64,000 nucleotides of DNA from Citrobacter koseri (lineage in GTDB: Bacteria > Pseudomonadota > Gammaproteobacteria > Enterobacterales > Enterobacteriaceae), in NCBI GenBank assembly GCA_900446925.1, contig UAVY01000011.1:124001-188000 (forward strand). The letters run 5' to 3'. The notes under the pieces are model-generated. The model saw nothing but the letters and a program-made list of their open reading frames with translations. It did no database searches and was not told the origin of the DNA. Below, one piece after another: positions 59,964 to 64,000 of the stretch. Each line of letters starts with the position of its first letter. Positions within the stretch are counted from its first letter, which is position 1. The position numbers were made by a program, and so were the translations under genes.

Positions 59964-60181
59964 AAATCATCAGTAAACGTCAGGCAATGGCTTTGTACCG
60001 ACAGCATCCAGGCTCCCGGTTGTTTCGCTTCTGTACCGGCAAATATAAATGGTCTGGCAGTATCTGCCATTATGCTGGCCTAGAAGTTCAGGACATACGC
60101 GGCGTTCTGGCCGTCTTTGCTGAGCGCCGTCAGGATCGCAATGGTCCCTATGTCATTCTTCGAAGTGTCACTCTTAATTAA
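59960..60181 (+). CDS. DUF987 protein (YeeT/YkfH family)
   Basis: 73 aa, MKIISKRQAMALYRQHPGSR to YVILRSVTLN. Conserved small gene between RadC-like and CbeA-type genes in CP4 islands. Function unknown. Confidence 0.9.
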   Translation: MKIISKRQAMALYRQHPGSRLFRFCTGKYKWSGSICHYAGLEVQDIRGVLAVFAERRQDRNGPYVILRSVTLN

Positions 60182-60206
60182 TCCTTCCCTTTAATCAGGA
60201 ACAATA

Positions 60207-60573
60207 ATGAACAATCACTCTGAATCCGGTACCAAACCGGAGAATCTTACCTGCCAGCAGTGGGGACTAAAGCGCACGATCACACCCTGTTTTGGCGCTC
60301 GTCTGGTGCAGGAAGGCAACCGGGTGCATTTTCTCGCTGACCGGGCCGGATTCAACGGTGCTTTCAGCGACAACGATGCATTGCGCCTCGACCAGGCCTT
60401 TCCGTTGATGCTCAAACAACTGGAGTTTGATGCTCACCAGCGGAGAACTCTCTCCCTTGCATCAGCACTGCGTCACGCTATATCACAATGGACTGACTTG
60501 CGAAGCCGACACACTCGGCTCCTGTGGCTATGTCTACATCGCTATTTATCCCGACCAGCCTGAACCCCATTAA
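60207..60573 (+). CDS. CbeA/YfjZ-type antitoxin (frameshift)
   Basis: Antitoxin of type IV systems; stabilises FtsZ/MreB bundles against CbtA. WGLKRTITPCFGARLVQEGN and HFLADRAGFNG; repaired after an extra T near 60425 it reads TCEADTLGSCGYVYIAIYP. About 121 aa. Precedes the toxin gene by 37 bp. Confidence 0.9.
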
Positions 60574-60610
60574 CTCTACGCTTATCCCTTAAACTCATAG
60601 AGCAAACATC

Positions 60611-60940
60611 ATGCAAACCTTATCATCACACCCGACACGGGCGACTCAGCCCTATCTGTCACCCGTTGAAACCTGGCAACGGCTGCTGACTCATCTATTC
60701 TCGCAGCACTATGGCCTGACGCTGAATGACACACCGTTCAGTAATGAAACCACCATACGAGAACATATTGATGCTGGAGTATCGCTCAGCGATGCGGTGA
60801 ACTTTCTTGTCGAAAAATACGAGCTTATCCGTATCGATCGGAAGGGATTTTCGTGGCAACAACAGACTCCGTATATTTCCGTAGTGGATATTCTACGAGC
60901 AAGACGCAATACCGGCTTGCTAAAAACTAATGTGAAATAA
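60611..60940 (+). CDS. CbtA/YpjF-type toxin
   Basis: 109 aa, intact. [60 protein letters not shown]: CbtA/YeeV/YkfI/YpjF family, inhibits FtsZ and MreB polymerisation. Last recognisable gene of the CP4 module. Confidence 0.92.
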   Translation: MQTLSSHPTRATQPYLSPVETWQRLLTHLFSQHYGLTLNDTPFSNETTIREHIDAGVSLSDAVNFLVEKYELIRIDRKGFSWQQQTPYISVVDILRARRNTGLLKTNVK

Positions 60941-61120
60941 ACGCTTAAATACAGAGCAGACTAAAGGAAAGCAAAATGCTAATCTCTTAGACGAAGAGAC
61001 TCCTGCTATAACCTCCCCTCCCCTGCAAAAAACCTGACATTTTCTTTTAGGACCAACAATAGGACCAAAATGAAAATTGAACTCAAAGTTATCAGCTAAT
61101 AAACAACAAGTTACAAAACC

Positions 61121-61140
61121 AATTCAGACTCCGCCAGCCA
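61121..61140 (+). other. Possible degenerate right attachment site
   Basis: TTCAGACTCCGCCAGCCACT resembles the ssrA end TTCAACTCCCGCCAGCTCCA with small gaps. Right after the cbtA gene, where the CP4 module ends. The match is imperfect. Confidence 0.35.
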
Positions 61141-61262
61141 CTTTTGATAGGACTGCAACCGGACAGCGGCAATAAAAACAGCCACTTAAGGACACTGACC
61201 AGACAGTGCGCAGACCGAGAAAAGACAAAAATATACACGTGAAATGCACGTGCACTTTAAAA

Positions 61263-61291
61263 GAACCCCAGATCTCACGGTCTGGGGTTTT
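61263..61291 (+). terminator. Terminator
   Basis: AACCCCAGA...TCTGGGGTTTTTC, stem and T run between the cbtA module and the SOS-controlled genes. Confidence 0.8.
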
Positions 61292-61350
61292 TCTATTTGT
61301 AACTAAGGGTAACAAAAACACATCCCCCTTTCGCGCTCCGCTCACCTTGA

Positions 61351-61395
61351 CACTGTTTATTTTTACAGTAAAAAATACTGTATACAATCACAGTA
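61351..61395 (+). promoter_or_regulatory. Two tandem LexA boxes
   Basis: CACTGTTTATTTTTACAGTA (61351-61370) and TACTGTATACAATCACAGTA (61376-61395), both CTG-N10-CAG with A/T-rich centres. They lie 19-63 bp before the dinI-like gene. Confidence 0.85.
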
Positions 61396-61413
61396 ATTTT
61401 CCGGGGGGCTTTT

Positions 61414-61653
61414 ATGTTCGTTGAACTGGTTTATGACAAGCGTAATGTCGAGGGGCTACCGGACGCAAGAAACATCATTCTTAACGAGCTGACAAAGCGC
61501 GTACACCGGATCTTCCCCGATGCCGACGTGAGAGTTAAGCCAATGCAGGCTAACGCATTAAACAGCGATTGCACAAAGACCGAAAAAGAACGACTTAACC
61601 GTATGCTGGAAGAGATGTTTGAAGAAGCCGATATGTGGCTGGTGAACGAATGA
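61414..61653 (+). CDS. DinI-family protein
   Basis: 79 aa. ILNELTKRVHRIFPDADVRV and MLEEMFEEADMWLVNE match DinI-like proteins that bind RecA filaments. GGGGGGC precedes the start. Under two LexA boxes, so damage-induced. Prophage DinI homologues often modulate the host SOS response. Confidence 0.85.
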   Translation: MFVELVYDKRNVEGLPDARNIILNELTKRVHRIFPDADVRVKPMQANALNSDCTKTEKERLNRMLEEMFEEADMWLVNE

Positions 61654-61889
61654 TGAGCATGGGCAACATGATTATTGCCGGGGTAAGAATATATTTCCCG
61701 CCTGGCACCGAACTCCCTGTTCCAACGCCTGAACTCAGGACATTTGCCATCATCAGCAAAGACCTGTCTGGACATCTGGTGCTTGAGTACAAAAACAGGC
61801 AGTGGGTTCCTGTACTGACCCGGCTTTTTGATGATTCAGCACATGCTATTTCAGCTATAACAAGCCTGAGCAAAAAGACGTGGCATTAA
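61650..61889 (+). CDS. Unrecognised small protein downstream of dinI-like gene
   Basis: About 79 aa, MMSMGNMIIAGVRIYFPPGT to SLSKKTWH. The start overlaps the dinI-like stop (ATGA), so it is co-translated and presumably SOS-induced. No motif recognised. Confidence 0.6.
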   Translation: MMSMGNMIIAGVRIYFPPGTELPVPTPELRTFAIISKDLSGHLVLEYKNRQWVPVLTRLFDDSAHAISAITSLSKKTWH

Positions 61890-62234
61890 TACTTAAAACA
61901 CATTGATCCGTCATGCCGGGAAGATACAATCCACGGCGGCTGGCAACCAGTCTATATTCGCACGCCAGTTGTTCGCACCATGCTCTTCCATGCGACGTGG
62001 TTGCTGCTCTATTAATTCTACTGATGAGAATATTGCTGTAGATCGCATACGACCTTGCCGCTCTCACCACTTTCACAGCCTTCCTGTTACGCCATATAAA
62101 GCAACTTGATTGGGAATTTCCAGTTACTGACGCAAATACGGAACATACAATCACATACACATCTTTACATTTGGTGGTTTTCATGAATACTACTAAATGA
62201 TTATGTTAACACGATGAAATTCAACGGATGAAAT
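61890..62234. other. Non-coding interval
   Basis: No credible gene on either strand; AT-moderate with short unrelated frames. It contains the yagU promoter region. Confidence 0.5.
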
Positions 62235-62852
62235 ATGAATATATTTGAACAAACTCCACCAAACCGCAGGCGTTATGGCCTGGCTGCATTTATTGGGTTA
62301 ATCGCTGGTATCGTATCAGCATTTGTTAAATGGGGCGCTGAAGTACCTTTGCCACCCCCGCAGTCCGACTGATATGTTCACTGCTGCATGCGGGCCGGAA
62401 TCATTAATCAGGGCTGCCGGGCAAATTGACTGTTCCCGTAATTTCCTGAATCCCCCTTATATTTTCCTTCGTGACTGGATGGGGCTTGCTGATCCTAACG
62501 CTGCCGTCTACACCTTTGCCGGGCATGTGTTTAACTGGGTTGGTGTAACACACATCATCTTTTCGATTGTCTTCGCAGTGGGTTACTGTGTTGTTGCTGA
62601 AGTTTTTCCCCAAAATTAAACTCTGGCAGGGTTTGCTGGCTGGTGCGCTGGCACAGCTTTTCGTCCATATGATTTCCTTCCCTCTCATGGGGCTGACTCC
62701 ACCTTTGGTTGACCTTTCCATGGTATGAGAATGTATCCGAAATTTTTGGACATTTAATCTGGTTCTGGTCCATCGAAATTATCCGTCGGGATCTGCGTAA
62801 CAGGATTACTCATCAACCAGACCCGGAGATCCCTTTGGGAACAAGCCGGTGA
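62235..62852 (+). CDS. yagU: YagU inner-membrane protein (frameshifts)
   Basis: DUF1440 family, implicated in acid resistance. [61 protein letters not shown]-terminal [20 protein letters not shown]. Extra C near 62358, extra T near 62607 and near 62716 break the frame; joined about 204 aa, near-identical to K-12 YagU. It follows the phage-like genes. Confidence 0.92.
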
Positions 62853-62870
62853 CAAATTCTTAATGTGGTA

Positions 62871-62899
62871 AAATGGCGCAAACACAGCGCCATTTTTTA
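62871..62899 (+). terminator. yagU terminator
   Basis: AAATGGCGC, loop, GCGCCATTTTTT 18 bp after yagU. Confidence 0.85.
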
Positions 62900-63031
62900 G
62901 TATCCATTTACTGAACTCCTGAGTTGCCTGTTTTAATCTCTCGCTAATCCCCTCTTCCCGGCCCTGACATTCCTGTTCTGTGAAAAAGAGAATAAACCAC
63001 TTTCCATCCGTGCACCCGAATGTTCTTAATA

Positions 63032-63262
63032 TCAAGGAGGAGATTTATGTCTGGTATCTGAGTCTGTTAAATAACATGATAAAAAACCGCGCACTTCCTG
63101 CATTGCTTTCCCTGAACATTTAAGCAGCCCACCGGCACCTTGCCGATTAATACCTGTAGTAGTTTTAGGGATGCCCCCTCCTGGCACAAAGCGGCCTGAA
63201 CGAAGGGCTATCAGGTCTGCTATGGGCGCCCCCCTACAGCTTCCATTGAAAGCATCAATCAA
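63032..63262 (-). CDS. Small unrecognised ORF, phage-remnant-like
   Basis: 76 codons (IALRSGRFVPGGGIPKTTTG). Arg/Gly-rich, no motif. Such ORFs occur in P4-like elements, but I cannot name it; it may be non-coding. The remaining sequence between 62900 and 63398 shows nothing else. Confidence 0.3.
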   Translation of the reverse strand: MIDAFNGSCRGAPIADLIALRSGRFVPGGGIPKTTTGINRQGAGGLLKCSGKAMQEVRGFLSCYLTDSDTRHKSPP

Positions 63263-63398
63263 TACGCAAAACTCCCGCCCCTGACAAACTCAGCCACCTC
63301 CCCCACCAAGTCACACTGCCACCAGGACAATGTTGTTGCTCCTGCCCGGAAGAGTTGTGTTGCTGCTGCCGTAACACGATGTTAGCATTTGGCAATCA

Positions 63399-63414
63399 AG
63401 ACGCTTAGATGTCT
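63399..63414. promoter_or_regulatory. MetJ-type operator upstream of mtnB
   Basis: Two tandem 8-mers AGACGCTT and AGATGTCT, matching the met box AGACGTCT at 6 and 7 of 8 positions. 40 bp before the mtnB start, fitting control by MetJ with S-adenosylmethionine. Confidence 0.65.
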
Positions 63415-63454
63415 AAAAACCCCATTCCTGACCCCGAGAGAGGCTAAAAGGAAG

Positions 63455-64000
63455 ATGACAGATAATCTGCAACTCACACAACTGGTCGAGACCTGCCGCT
63501 GGATAGGGGCAAAAGGCTGGGCTCCCGCTACTGGCGGCAATATGTCTGTCCGCCAGGACGACGCATTTTGCTGGCTCAGCGAGTCGGGAAAAGATAAAGG
63601 CAACCTGACTACCGACGATTTTTTGCAGGTGGAAATCGCCACCAGTCACGCACCATCCGGTCGCAAACCATCGGCGGAGACCGGGCTGCATACCCTGATT
63701 TATCGCCTCTTTCCCCAGGCAAACGCGGTGTTGCACGTCCACACCGTCAACGCCACGGTGCTCTCGCGCATCGTTAAAACGCCGGAGCTATATATCAGCG
63801 GTTTTGAAATGCAAAAGTCGCTTAGCGGGCAGACCACCCATCTTGATACCGTCTGCGTGCCAGTGTTCGACAACGACCAGGATATCGACGCGCTGGCGTC
63901 ACGTATTGCGCATTACGCGCAAGAGCGTTCTCTGAATTACGGTTTTCTTCTGCGCGGTCATGGCTTAACCTGCTGGGGACACTCAGTGGAGGAGGCCCGC
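63455..64000 (+). CDS. mtnB: Methylthioribulose-1-phosphate dehydratase MtnB, N-terminal part
   Basis: Class II aldolase/adducin family; the gene runs off the window after 182 codons (family about 205). MTDNLQLTQLVETCRWIGAK, GWAPATGGNMSVR, TESGKDKG-like SESGKDKG, Zn-site histidines HVHTVNATVLS and LLRGHGLTCWG. Very similar to Klebsiella-type MtnB of the methionine salvage pathway. AAAAGGAAG precedes the ATG. First core gene right of the island. Confidence 0.88.
   Translation, partial: MTDNLQLTQLVETCRWIGAKGWAPATGGNMSVRQDDAFCWLSESGKDKGNLTTDDFLQVEIATSHAPSGRKPSAETGLHTLIYRLFPQANAVLHVHTVNATVLSRIVKTPELYISGFEMQKSLSGQTTHLDTVCVPVFDNDQDIDALASRIAHYAQERSLNYGFLLRGHGLTCWGHSVEEAR

Noticed and set aside
62754..63035. 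Minus-strand ORF of 93 codons
   Set aside because: Its second half is antisense to the conserved yagU C-terminus and it crosses the yagU terminator.
35530..63454. Insertion sequences in the island
   Set aside because: No transposase frame or terminal inverted repeats were seen.

Overview
The window is a chromosomal segment of an enterobacterium of the Escherichia-Salmonella-Citrobacter group. The core genes match the K-12/LT2 gene order and are very close to E. coli and Salmonella at protein level. The 16S variable regions also fit this group, but I do not assign a species. Reading frames are broken by many single-base indels, mostly in short homopolymers. They hit genes that cannot be lost (ffh, trmD, rplS, bamD, rimM, nadK, grpE) and also the 16S rRNA and tRNA-Ile. 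I therefore read nearly all frameshifts as sequencing error. Split genes are annotated as one CDS spanning the pieces.

Layout. (1) 1-3,409: end of yihG, dsbA-srkA with a CpxR box, yihD, mobA-mobB. (2) 3,523-9,034: a complete rRNA operon on the minus strand (16S, tRNA-Ile, tRNA-Ala, 23S, 5S) with leader and P1/P2 promoters. (3) 9,161-35,021: clpB, pgeF, rluD, bamD, raiA, pheL-pheA, aroF-tyrA with TyrR boxes, yfiL, yfiR-dgcN-yfiB, a PepSY/DUF2946 pair, rpsP-rimM-trmD-rplS, ffh, ypjD, corB, grpE, nadK, recN, bamE, ratAB and smpB. (4) 35,167-35,529: ssrA (tmRNA), the attachment site of a large island. (5) 35,732 to about 61,100-63,280: a CP4-57-like island with phage-like DNA at its right edge. 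(6) 63,399-64,000: a MetJ-type operator and a truncated mtnB-like methionine-salvage gene.

The rRNA operon is bounded by the rrnA neighbour (mobBA) after 5S and by the rrnG neighbour (clpB) before 16S. This implies recombination between rrnA and rrnG, or a misassembly.

The island keeps a CP4-57 frame: intA, alpA-yfjI-yfjJ on the left, and yfjP-yfjR-yfjS-yfjT-DUF905-yfjQ-yfjX-yfjY-DUF987-cbeA-cbtA on the right. The middle carries cargo unlike K-12. It holds a giant YobI/KAP-like membrane P-loop NTPase, an AT-rich unrecognised two-gene unit on the plus strand, a minus-strand block (WYL regulator, OLD-type ATPase/TOPRIM nuclease, Mrr-like nuclease fused to a STAND NTPase), and a plus-strand set of small envelope-type genes. 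The minus-strand block has the composition of an antiphage locus under a BrxR/CapW-type regulator and is the best candidate for an incompletely described system.
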